DNA of 11,991 bases from contig JAFGVG010000090.1 of NCBI GenBank assembly GCA_016938095.1, positions 1-11,991 on the forward strand. The letters run 5' to 3'. Source of the DNA: Bacteroidales bacterium. Lineage in GTDB: Bacteria > Bacteroidota > Bacteroidia > Bacteroidales > UBA10428. Below the pieces are notes generated by a model. The model was given only the letters and a program-made list of their open reading frames with translations. It was not told where the DNA came from and made no database searches. How positions within the stretch are numbered: the first letter of the stretch is position 1; every line of letters starts with the position of its first letter. Positions 1 through 6,918 of the stretch are shown here, piece after piece. Position numbers and translations under genes: made by a program.

Positions 1-963
1 CATTACACCGGTTCCCAGGATGGTGGCATAGGCAAGGTCAAAAGCAATAGGTCTTACACAACGCAGTTCATATCCTATTTCGTTGGGGCGACTTTTAACC
101 GAAATATTCAGTTTTTTAAGCTTACGCTGAACCAGCATATTAAAGATATGCGCCTTGCTTACATTCCCCAATTCGGGATGTCCATGATCGTCGTATGTAA
201 AATTTATACCGGTACCTTCAATTTCCTCATCGCTCATGAAATGAAACACGCCTTCGCTGACAATGGCAACGCCATATTCGATGCCCAGCAGTATTCGTTT
301 TACCATCGACGAAATAATCATCCTGGTAATGGCATCGAAGGTTACCTTGGTTTTGTTGAACATCTCGGGGATGATGATCATGGGATAATGACAAGCAGTG
401 CCAATACCAAAGGCAAGGTGTCCTGCTTCGCGTCCCATAGCTGATACCACAAACCAGTTGCCGCTTGTGCGGGCATCTTCGTAAAGTGTAGTGCCAATTC
501 TTACACCTTCCTCCTTGGCTGTCTGATATCCAAATGTAGGTGTACCTTCGGGCAAAGGGAGGTCGTTGTCAATGGTTTTGGGTACGTGAATATTGGATAT
601 CTTCACTTTGTTGGCTGCCAGAAATTTACTGATACGGTTAGCGGTGGAAGCTGTGTCGTCTCCGCCAATGGTTACCAGTAATTTGACATTGTTGTTAGTA
701 AAGAAATCGGTGCGGAATTCCTCGTCTTTTGGTTTATAACGGCTCATCTTAAGTGCCGATCCGCCTCTGCTGTATATGGTATCAGCAAAATTAAAATCGA
801 GGTATTCAAAACTTGGGTTGTCTGTAAAAAGGGTCTTGTAACCCTCGTGAATACCCAGCACGTTATAACCGGCATTCAAAAAAACTTTGGTTACGGAGCC
901 AATTACTGTATTAATTCCCGGTGCCGGTCCGCCAGCACATAAAATTGCAACTGATTCTTTCAT
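1..963 (-). CDS. pfp: 6-phosphofructokinase, pyrophosphate-type (3' end outside window)
   Basis: Phosphorylates fructose 6-phosphate to fructose 1,6-bisphosphate in cytoplasmic glycolysis. The residues point to pyrophosphate rather than ATP as phosphate donor. The reading frame begins at ATG 963-961 and stays open for 321 codons to the window edge, so the C-terminus is missing. Visible blocks are the nucleotide/PPi loop LCAGGPAPGIN (8-18), TIGGDDT (98-104), PKTIDND (128-134), MGREAGHLA (176-184), PE (199-200) and GYELRCVRPIAFD (297-309). In ATP enzymes such as E. coli PfkA the corresponding positions are GGDG and PGTIDND. Asp103 and Lys129 here replace the two glycines, which is the classic PPi-PFK signature; Asp132 is the catalytic base. 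The gene stands alone and is divergent from the transporter gene. Family assignment is firm; donor specificity is inferred from these two residues. Confidence 0.93.
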   Translation of the reverse strand, partial: MKESVAILCAGGPAPGINTVIGSVTKVFLNAGYNVLGIHEGYKTLFTDNPSFEYLDFNFADTIYSRGGSALKMSRYKPKDEEFRTDFFTNNNVKLLVTIGGDDTASTANRISKFLAANKVKISNIHVPKTIDNDLPLPEGTPTFGYQTAKEEGVRIGTTLYEDARTSGNWFVVSAMGREAGHLAFGIGTACHYPMIIIPEMFNKTKVTFDAITRMIISSMVKRILLGIEYGVAIVSEGVFHFMSDEEIEGTGINFTYDDHGHPELGNVSKAHIFNMLVQRKLKKLNISVKSRPNEIGYELRCVRPIAFDLAYATILGTGVM

Positions 964-1018
964 GTTATAGTTAATACTTAAATATTTAGTTGAAAATATC
1001 TTATTAAATAAAGGTTTG

Positions 1019-1026
1019 CAAAGATG
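1019..1026 (-). promoter_or_regulatory. Possible -7 element for the phosphofructokinase gene
   Basis: The minus strand reads CATCTTTG, one mismatch from the Bacteroidota -7 consensus TAnnTTTG, 55 bases before the phosphofructokinase ATG. I see no convincing TTTG -33 box at the usual 19-21 base spacing, so the call is weak. The rest of the 964-1228 gap is AT-rich and contains a 10-base palindrome TAAATATTTA near 978-987, but no gene. Confidence 0.3.
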
Positions 1027-1193
1027 TAAATAAATCTCAAAAAACTAAACATATTCTGCCTGAAATGCATAACCAAATACAACAAATGTATTGTTTTGCA
1101 GGTACCATTTGCTCCCGGTTGGATGTTGTGCAAGTGGCAGTGTCTTTGTCACGGTAATTTCCTGCCTGCAAGCTGCTATCTGCAAAAAAAAGC

Positions 1194-1201
1194 TATATTT
1201 G
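1194..1201 (+). promoter_or_regulatory. Likely -7 element for the MFS transporter
   Basis: TATATTTG matches the Bacteroidota -7 consensus TAnnTTTG exactly and ends 27 bases before ATG 1229. No good -33 TTTG is visible. Its position supports translation starting at 1229: the upstream in-frame ATG at 1091 would lie outside a transcript begun here. Confidence 0.4.
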
Positions 1202-1228
1202 AAGCTTATCTCAAAACTTCATCTTTCC

Positions 1229-2575
1229 ATGACGTACCTGCGCGATAAATTCTGGTTCCGGTGGAGCATGCTGTTGCTGGTTAGTCTGCTGATGGCAGCC
1301 AATTACTATTTCTACGATGCGCTTACCCCCATTAAGTCAATTCTTTCGGAGCACCTTGGTTTTAGTTCAACCGACTATGGCATTGTGCAGGGTTTTTACG
1401 CTTTTCCTAACACATTTCTGTTGATGGCTATTCTGGGCGGTGTTATACTCGACCGCATAGGAATTAGAATAACCAGTCTGGTTTTTGTTATTTTCATGCT
1501 CATTGGCGCCTGGCTTACCTTGTATGGTGCTTCGGGGGTATATAACAATGGCGGACCGGGATATGCTTTTATGGGTTCGTTTTTTCCACGTTTTTCACCA
1601 TCGGTGAAAATGATGGCGCTGGGGATGTTGTTCTTCGGACTGGGAGCCGAAACCAGTATTGTCGCGTTTAATAAAATTATCGTGAAATGGTTTAAGGACC
1701 GGGAAATTGCCCTGGCATTTGCCATCAACCTGGGTATTGCCCGTTTCGGGACTGCCCTGGCAATTAAGCTGGGACCGCGTTTTGCCCAGCACGATTGGCT
1801 TATGCCCATATGGTTCGGGGCTTTACTTTTGTCGATAACCTTTCTTACTTTTATTGTATACCTGGTCAATGATTACCGGCTCGACAGGCAAATCCGGAAT
1901 GCCAATCCGGTTGCTGACGACAGTGAAAAATTCAAGATAAGTGACGTTACCAACTTGTTTAAGGCACGTTCTTTTATTTATATCACCCTCTTATGCGTTA
2001 CTTTTTACGCTGCTTTCTTTCCCTTTCTGAAATACGCCCCTGATTTCTTTTTAAATAGGTATGGCGTTTCGCAGGAAACCAGCGGTGATATAACGTTCTG
2101 GTTGCCTATTGGCACGGTATTGTTTACACCCATCTTTGGCTGGCTTGTCGACAACCGTGGCCGTGCCGCAAGTCTAATGATACTGGGATCGTTGATCCTC
2201 ATTGCCGTGCATCTGACATTTGCTTTCACACATGCCAATCCCTACCTGCTTTGTGTGTTGTTGGGTATAGCATTTTCGTTGGTTCCGGCTGCTATGTGGC
2301 CCAGCGTAGCAAGGATTGTCAGTGAAAACAGGCTGGGAACGGCCTATGGTATTATGTTTAGTTTGCAAAACCTGGGGCTCTTTGCCATACCCATTATTGC
2401 CGGATATGTGCTGGATATTACCAATAAGAACATTGCTGCTGGCACTCCATTGAATTATACACCCACCATGATCCTGTTTTCAGGTCTTGGTGTTGTTGCG
2501 CTGGTATTTGCCTTTCTGTTGAAACACGATGATAAAACATCGGGCTATGGCCTGGAGTTGACCAGGAAAGGGTGA
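1229..2575 (+). CDS. MFS transporter, MFSD1-like
   Basis: A 448-residue inner-membrane carrier of the major facilitator superfamily with about 12 hydrophobic helices in two halves, split by a polar loop near residues 214-245. Motif A is GGVILDRIGIR (70-80), with a second-half counterpart GWLVDNRGR (304-312). Several stretches resemble, from memory, animal lysosomal MFSD1: YYFYD (26-30), YAFPN (57-61), GLGAETS (137-143), KWFKDREIALAF (153-164), AMWPSVARIV (355-364) and LGTAYGIMFSLQNLG (369-383). MFSD1 exports dipeptides from lysosomes; Glu141 and Arg172 here have the same 31-residue spacing as the Glu/Arg pair I recall from its binding site. A peptide-like substrate is therefore possible but unproven. 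An in-frame ATG at 1091 would add 46 residues, including a Cys-rich stretch unlike an MFS N-terminus; I prefer 1229, just before MTYLRDKFWFRW. The gene converges on purA with one base between stop codons. Confidence 0.88.
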   Translation: MTYLRDKFWFRWSMLLLVSLLMAANYYFYDALTPIKSILSEHLGFSSTDYGIVQGFYAFPNTFLLMAILGGVILDRIGIRITSLVFVIFMLIGAWLTLYGASGVYNNGGPGYAFMGSFFPRFSPSVKMMALGMLFFGLGAETSIVAFNKIIVKWFKDREIALAFAINLGIARFGTALAIKLGPRFAQHDWLMPIWFGALLLSITFLTFIVYLVNDYRLDRQIRNANPVADDSEKFKISDVTNLFKARSFIYITLLCVTFYAAFFPFLKYAPDFFLNRYGVSQETSGDITFWLPIGTVLFTPIFGWLVDNRGRAASLMILGSLILIAVHLTFAFTHANPYLLCVLLGIAFSLVPAAMWPSVARIVSENRLGTAYGIMFSLQNLGLFAIPIIAGYVLDITNKNIAAGTPLNYTPTMILFSGLGVVALVFAFLLKHDDKTSGYGLELTRKG

Positions 2576-2576
2576 T

Positions 2577-3845
2577 TTACCTGTAAAGAATCTGCTTTCT
2601 GTCGGGGCCCAATGATACAATGGTAATGGGAAGGCCGGTTTCCTTTTCAATAAATTGTATGTATTTGTTCAGGTTATCAGGTATGTCTTCTTTGTTGTCC
2701 ACCTGTGTCAAATCCTTGTCCCATCCTTTAAATTCGAAATATTCGGCCGAATCCACCTCATTCAGATCATAAGGTAGTCTTTCCGTAATATGTCCGTTTA
2801 CGTTGTAACCGGTACAAACCTTTATGTATTCAAATTCCGACAATACATCGGCTTTGGTCATGAATAACTGGGTAACACCGTTGATCATGATGGAATACTT
2901 AAGGGCTACCAGATCAAGCCAGCCACATCTCCGTGGCCTTCCTGTTGTTGCCCCAAATTCGTGGCCTTTTTGGCGAAGACGCTCACCCGTTTCATCCAGC
3001 AGTTCGGTAGGGAAGGGACCTGAACCAACCCGCGTGCAATAGGCTTTGAAAACCCCGAAGACTTCGCCAATACGTGTGGGTGCAATGCCAAGCCCGGTAC
3101 AGGCACCGGCGCTTATGGTATTGGAGGAGGTCACAAAAGGATACGACCCGAAATCAATGTCGAGCATTGTACCTTGTGCCCCTTCGGCAAGGACCTTTTT
3201 GCCGGCGCTCAGGAAATGGTTTATTTCAAACTCACTGTCAACAATGGTATACCGGCGTAATTCCTCAATTCCGGCAAACCATTGTGCCTCCTGTTCTTCA
3301 ATATTGTATACGAAATCGTAAAGCCGAAGCAAATCAATGTGCTTCTTTTTGAGATGATTGTATTTGTCGAGAAAATCGGCCGACAGGATGTCGCCAACCC
3401 TCAGGCCATTACGACCTGTTTTATCCATGTAAGTGGGGCCGATACCTTTAAGGGTACTGCCAATTTTTGTGATTCCCTTTGCTGCTTCAGATGCCGCATC
3501 GAGGATGCGATGGGAAGGCAAAATTAAATGTGCCTTCCTGGAAATAAACAATTTTGGAATGAGATTAACACCAAGTTTCGCTATGGACTCGGTTTCTTTT
3601 TTGAAAATCACCGGATCAATAACCACTCCGTTTCCAATAATGTTAACCTGGCCATCGTGAAAAACGCCTGAAGGTATGGTGTGCAACACATGCTTGATTT
3701 GGTTGAATTCGAGCGAATGTCCCGCATTAGGTCCTCCCTGAAAACGGGTTATAACATCGTACTTGGGTGTAAGCACATCCACAATCTTCCCTTTCCCTTC
3801 GTCACCCCACTGAAGGCCCAGTAAAACATCTGCTTTCATTAGCAT
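2577..3845 (-). CDS. purA: Adenylosuccinate synthase
   Basis: Condenses IMP and aspartate, using GTP, to adenylosuccinate, the first committed step of AMP synthesis in the cytoplasm. The 422-residue length fits the family (about 425-430). The P-loop-like GDEGKGK is at 14-20 with catalytic Asp15; GGPNAGHS (37-44) supplies catalytic His43. Other signatures are GPTYMDKTGRNGLRVGD in the first half, EGAQGTMLDIDFGSYPFVTSSN, TTGRPRRCGWLDL and the guanine-binding TKADVL. Nothing essential appears missing. Two starts are possible, ATG 3845 and ATG 3839 (MLMKAD or MKAD); the second resembles more family members, and neither has a Shine-Dalgarno sequence. It is the last gene of the rsh-fur-purA block but has a 208-base upstream gap with its own promoter-like pair and a dyad, so independent expression is likely. 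In E. coli this enzyme is inhibited by ppGpp, made by the kind of enzyme encoded two genes upstream. Confidence 0.97.
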   Translation of the reverse strand: MLMKADVLLGLQWGDEGKGKIVDVLTPKYDVITRFQGGPNAGHSLEFNQIKHVLHTIPSGVFHDGQVNIIGNGVVIDPVIFKKETESIAKLGVNLIPKLFISRKAHLILPSHRILDAASEAAKGITKIGSTLKGIGPTYMDKTGRNGLRVGDILSADFLDKYNHLKKKHIDLLRLYDFVYNIEEQEAQWFAGIEELRRYTIVDSEFEINHFLSAGKKVLAEGAQGTMLDIDFGSYPFVTSSNTISAGACTGLGIAPTRIGEVFGVFKAYCTRVGSGPFPTELLDETGERLRQKGHEFGATTGRPRRCGWLDLVALKYSIMINGVTQLFMTKADVLSEFEYIKVCTGYNVNGHITERLPYDLNEVDSAEYFEFKGWDKDLTQVDNKEDIPDNLNKYIQFIEKETGLPITIVSLGPDRKQILYR

Positions 3846-3858
3846 TAAAATTTATTGT

Positions 3859-3868
3859 CAAAGCTTTG
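3859..3868. repeat. 10-base palindrome in the purA leader
   Basis: CAAAGCTTTG is a perfect palindrome 14 bases upstream of the first purA ATG. It may be chance in an AT-rich leader or part of a small hairpin or operator near the start of translation. No function can be assigned. Confidence 0.3.
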
Positions 3869-3930
3869 CCAAAACACCCTGACCTCAGTTTGCAATTTGT
3901 TATGCAGGCCTGTCCAACATGCAGGAATTA

Positions 3931-3946
3931 CCCTGTTGCAACAGGG
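3931..3946. promoter_or_regulatory. Perfect 16-base dyad in the purA upstream region
   Basis: CCCTGTTGCAACAGGG is a perfect inverted repeat with no spacer. As DNA it is suited to binding a dimeric regulator; as RNA it could fold into a 6-bp stem with a TGCA loop. No T-run follows on either strand, so it does not look like an intrinsic terminator. It lies 13 bases downstream of the predicted -7 element in the purA direction, near the expected transcription start. A direct repeat ATGCAGG (3902-3908 and 3919-3925) sits just beyond it. The dyad is seen directly; a regulatory role is inference. Confidence 0.45.
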
Positions 3947-3959
3947 GTGTTATGCGCCC

Positions 3960-3989
3960 CGAAGGTAGTAATTTTTTTTAATCTTCAAA
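3960..3989 (-). promoter_or_regulatory. Predicted purA promoter
   Basis: On the minus strand TTTG (3989-3986) is followed after 18 bases by TACCTTCG (3967-3960), one mismatch from TAnnTTTG and one base short of the usual 19-21 spacing. This would give a purA leader of roughly 100 bases containing the 16-base dyad. It is the only -33/-7 pair I could find in this gap. Confidence 0.4.
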
Positions 3990-4027
3990 CCGGATTTTTA
4001 CAATCAAAAAGCTGCCTAAAACGCATT

Positions 4028-4059
4028 AAATAAGGTTGTTATATTGTTCTGCCTTATTT
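4028..4059 (-). terminator. Weak hairpin at the end of fur
   Basis: AAATAAGG (4028-4035) and CCTTATTT (4052-4059) form a perfect 8-bp inverted repeat with a 16-base loop, overlapping the fur stop codon. On the minus strand it is followed by a T-rich but interrupted stretch. The stem is AT-rich and the loop long, so it may be only a weak terminator or attenuating hairpin between fur and purA. Confidence 0.2.
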
Positions 4060-4503
4060 TACTTCCGCATCTTTTTTTCTGCCGTATATGTAAAGTGAAT
4101 GGTGCGAGGGTTCAAAACCATTTAATTCACAGGCTGTATTAATGATTTCCTGCATGCGGGGGTCACAAAATTCAATTACCCTGCCGGTATCAACGTCAAT
4201 CAGGTGATCGTGCTGCATGCATTGGTATGCCTTTTCAAACTGTGCAATGTTTTTACCAAATTGGTGTTTTACTACCAGGTTACAATCGAGCAGCAATTCA
4301 ATGGTATTATATAAGGTAGCACGACTAACCCTGTAGTTTTTGTTCTTCATGTAAACATAAAGGGTTTCTATATCGAAATGACCTTCGCGGGAGTATATTT
4401 CATCTAAAATGGCATAACGCTCCGGGGTTTTACGATGCCCTTTCTTCTCGAGGTAGTTGATAAATATTTTTCTGACTGTTTCTTTCGTTTCAGCGGAAAC
4501 CAT
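4054..4503 (-). CDS. fur: Fur-family transcriptional regulator lacking the structural zinc CxxC motifs
   Basis: A 149-residue metal-responsive DNA-binding regulator of the Fur/PerR/Zur superfamily. The winged-helix part covers about 10-85 (KKGHRKTPERYAILDEI, then the recognition-helix region YRVSRATLYNTIELL, 57-71). The dimerisation/metal part follows, with HFDIETLY (42-49), QHDHLIDVDTGRVIEF (97-112) and HHSLYIYG (134-141). His42, His98, His100, Glu111 and His135 match metal-binding positions of classical Fur. The block usually reading HDHLICLDCGKVIEF has Asp103 and Thr106 instead of the two cysteines, and the C-terminal CxxC is absent, so the Cys4 structural zinc site cannot form. Which metal or signal it senses cannot be read from sequence. 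It lies 70 bases after the rsh gene on the same strand and probably shares its transcript. The symbol denotes the family, not proven iron regulation. Confidence 0.9.
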   Translation of the reverse strand: MVSAETKETVRKIFINYLEKKGHRKTPERYAILDEIYSREGHFDIETLYVYMKNKNYRVSRATLYNTIELLLDCNLVVKHQFGKNIAQFEKAYQCMQHDHLIDVDTGRVIEFCDPRMQEIINTACELNGFEPSHHSLYIYGRKKDAEVK

Positions 4504-4573
4504 AGGTTAGGCGTTAAAATGACGGACTAAATTAAATATTTTTTTCTCATGCCCCTTATTATTTAGAATAAAT

Positions 4574-6823
4574 TTAAATTAATTCAGGGGTGGCTTCCAC
4601 ACGTTTAACAGCATCTACACCTTTAATTTTTCCAAGTTCCATAGCCAGTTTGTTCAGGTCTTTTGCATCGTGCACATATAAATCCATGGTGCCTTCCCAA
4701 ACGCCGTCGTGACTTGAGAGGTTGATTGCACGGATATTTACATTCAGTTCCTGGCAGATAACAGTGGTGATGTCGTTGTAAATGCCAAAGCGGTCGATGC
4801 CGCTGATGGCCACTTTAACAAGGAACGACAACAGTTTATGGGTTGTCCATTTTACCGGCACCAGCAGTTCACTGTGGCTCGACAGCAGGCGAATGGCAGT
4901 AGGGCATTTGGCCTGGTGGATAGTGATACTTTCCTCGTCATTTGCATCTCTGAAACCGATTACGTTGTCACCCGGAATGGGATTACAGCATTTGGCAATG
5001 GAATAATCGGTAGTGGCATCGTTGATATTTTCTTTTAACAGCACCGGCGATTGCCGGCTGGTTTTATGATGACTGTGCGTGAGCGCGGGTTTACGTACAC
5101 GTGACGATGTTTTCCCCAGTTGTAAACTCCAGTAATTTACCCATTTGTTTTTAGTGTTTTGCTTTAACACATTTTCAAGATCGTCAAGTTGTATCATATT
5201 CATGCCAATCTTGCTGTATAGCTCGTCTTTGGTGGAAATGTCATATGTTAGTAACATTTTCTGCAAAATACGTGCATTTGGCCTAAGCTTAATTTCCAAC
5301 AGCTTTTCTTCTAACAGTTTTTTCCCTTTTTCAATTCTGTTTTTGTTTTCGGCCTTCAGGGCATCTTTTATAGCTGTTTTGGCCTTAAGGGTTACTACAT
5401 TATTCAACCATTCTAACCGGGGTCTGTAAGTGTCGGAAGTAATGATCTCAACCTGATCGCCACTTTTCAGCTTATGGTTAAGGGGCACCAAACGGTGATT
5501 CACTTTGGCGCCAATGGCTCTATGACCGATTTCACTATGAATTTCGTAAGCAAAATCAAGCACTGTGCTGTCAACCGGCAGGGTTCGGGTGTCGCCTTTT
5601 GGGGTGAAAATGAAAATCTCGGAGGCAAAAAGGTTCAGTTTAAAATCGTCGATAAATTCAATTGCATCCGAATTGGGATTGGCAAGCAATTCCTGTATAC
5701 GTTTCAGCCATTTGTCGAGTTCACTCTCCTGCGAACTCTCGGTTTTATATTTCCAGTGAGCGGCAAATCCCCGTTCAGCAATGTCATCCATTCGGCGCGA
5801 TCGGATCTGCACTTCCATCCAGTTACCCTGGGGACCCATTACGGTGGCATGCAGCGCTTCGTAACCATTGGCTTTTGGAGTGCTTACCCAGTCGCGTATT
5901 CTTTCGGGTTTTGGCATGTATATGTCGGTGATCATCGAATAGATGTTCCAGCACTGCGTTTTTTCCGGAATCTGGGGCAGGGGGTCAAATACAATCCGGA
6001 TTGCCATTAAGTCGTATACCTCCTCAAAAGGTATATTTTTGGTCTGCATCTTGTTCCAGATGGAGTAAATCGACTTGTACCGGCCACTGATTTCGAAAGT
6101 GATGCCATTTTTATCGAGCTGTTCTTCAATAGGCCTGGCAAATGCCTTAATAAATGCTTCGTGGCTTTTCTCCTGGTTTTTTACCTTGTCGGATAATTCC
6201 TGAAATATTTTAGGATACCTGTATTTCAGGCTAAGGTCTTCGAGTTCGTTTTTAATAGAATAAAAACCAAGTCGATGGGCCAGGGGAGCATACAGGTAAA
6301 GCGTTTCGGCAGAGATTTTCATCTGCTTTACTGTAGGCAGGGATCCCAATGTCCGCATATTATGTAAACGGTCGGCCAGCTTAATCAGTATCACCCTCAC
6401 ATCATCCGATAAAGTTAAGAGCATCTTCCTGAAATTTTCGGCCTGCAGGGTGGAATTCTTATCAAATACACCGGAAATCTTTGTCAGACCGTCAACGATG
6501 GAGGCGATTTTGGGTCCAAAATGGTTTTCTATTTCTTCGAGCGAAAACTCGGTATCTTCTACTACATCGTGCAGCAATGCCGCTATAATTGCCTTGACAC
6601 CCAACCCCATCTCCTGGGTAACGATCCGTGCAACAGCAATGGGATGGATAATATAAGGTTCTCCCGACAACCTTAATGCTCCTTTATGCGCATTATAGGC
6701 AATTTTAAAGGCCTTTCTTATCATGGCCTTGTCACTGCGCTTATTGCAACGAACGCAATTTTCAAGTAGTTCGTTGAATTCCCGCTTGACCCTAATTTCT
6801 TCCGCCGATAAAGTTGAACTCAT
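4574..6823 (-). CDS. Bifunctional (p)ppGpp synthetase/hydrolase, RelA/SpoT family
   Basis: A long RSH enzyme of 749 residues that makes and degrades the stringent-response alarmone (p)ppGpp in the cytoplasm. Domains in order: HD hydrolase (about 35-190) with His60, His85-Asp86, Glu89-Asp90 and Asp151 all present; synthetase (about 235-360) with GRYKSIYSIWNKM (247-259), YDLMAIR (270-276), NGYEALH (319-325) and catalytic Glu337 in EVQIR; TGS (about 402-463); a helical linker; a conserved-cysteine domain with Cys612-Cys613 and His636/Cys640; and a C-terminal ACT domain (about 664-745). Both active sites look intact, so it is probably bifunctional. One oddity is Ser251 where E. coli RelA and SpoT have His (GRxKH). 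The start MSSTLSAEEI fits an exact -7 element 36 bases upstream. It is the first gene of the rsh-fur-purA series. I cannot choose between rel and spoT as a symbol. Confidence 0.95.
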   Translation of the reverse strand: MSSTLSAEEIRVKREFNELLENCVRCNKRSDKAMIRKAFKIAYNAHKGALRLSGEPYIIHPIAVARIVTQEMGLGVKAIIAALLHDVVEDTEFSLEEIENHFGPKIASIVDGLTKISGVFDKNSTLQAENFRKMLLTLSDDVRVILIKLADRLHNMRTLGSLPTVKQMKISAETLYLYAPLAHRLGFYSIKNELEDLSLKYRYPKIFQELSDKVKNQEKSHEAFIKAFARPIEEQLDKNGITFEISGRYKSIYSIWNKMQTKNIPFEEVYDLMAIRIVFDPLPQIPEKTQCWNIYSMITDIYMPKPERIRDWVSTPKANGYEALHATVMGPQGNWMEVQIRSRRMDDIAERGFAAHWKYKTESSQESELDKWLKRIQELLANPNSDAIEFIDDFKLNLFASEIFIFTPKGDTRTLPVDSTVLDFAYEIHSEIGHRAIGAKVNHRLVPLNHKLKSGDQVEIITSDTYRPRLEWLNNVVTLKAKTAIKDALKAENKNRIEKGKKLLEEKLLEIKLRPNARILQKMLLTYDISTKDELYSKIGMNMIQLDDLENVLKQNTKNKWVNYWSLQLGKTSSRVRKPALTHSHHKTSRQSPVLLKENINDATTDYSIAKCCNPIPGDNVIGFRDANDEESITIHQAKCPTAIRLLSSHSELLVPVKWTTHKLLSFLVKVAISGIDRFGIYNDITTVICQELNVNIRAINLSSHDGVWEGTMDLYVHDAKDLNKLAMELGKIKGVDAVKRVEATPELI

Positions 6824-6859
6824 GTAAAGTGATCAAAAAGAAAACCTAAGCTGGTTTTG

Positions 6860-6867
6860 CAAAGGTA
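6860..6867 (-). promoter_or_regulatory. Likely -7 element for the rsh gene
   Basis: The minus strand reads TACCTTTG, an exact match to TAnnTTTG, 36 bases before the rsh ATG at 6823. No clear -33 TTTG is seen. The upstream gene on this strand ends only about 40 bases before it, so this promoter would separate the rsh-fur-purA unit from the repeat-protein gene. Confidence 0.5.
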
Positions 6868-6868
6868 G

Positions 6869-6918
6869 TAAAAAAAGTGATGAGGCGATACCGGCGAAAT
6901 TCCGAATGCTAACGGTAT
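6869..6918 (-). terminator. Possible weak terminator after the FN3 repeat gene
   Basis: ATACCG (6888-6893) and CGGTAT (6913-6918) pair as a 6-bp stem with a 19-base loop spanning the TAG stop codon. A run of seven T on the minus strand (6876-6870) follows about 11 bases later. The long loop and the gap before the T-run make this a weak candidate, though its position between the two genes is right. Confidence 0.2.

Noticed and set aside
148..444. 98-codon plus-strand frame opposite the phosphofructokinase
   Set aside because: It lies wholly antisense to a well-conserved enzyme and its product shows no recognisable domain; a shadow frame.
1091..1228. 46-codon N-terminal extension of the transporter from ATG 1091
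   Set aside because: The added residues are Cys-rich and unlike an MFS N-terminus, and the TATATTTG -7 element at 1194 lies inside this stretch; translation from 1229 fits better.
3931..3946. 16-base dyad as an intrinsic terminator
   Set aside because: No T-run follows the stem on either strand; an operator or leader hairpin is more likely.
5474..6010. 178-codon plus-strand frame opposite the RSH gene
   Set aside because: It is the longest shadow frame but is fully antisense to the synthetase and TGS domains, with no coherent domain or start context.
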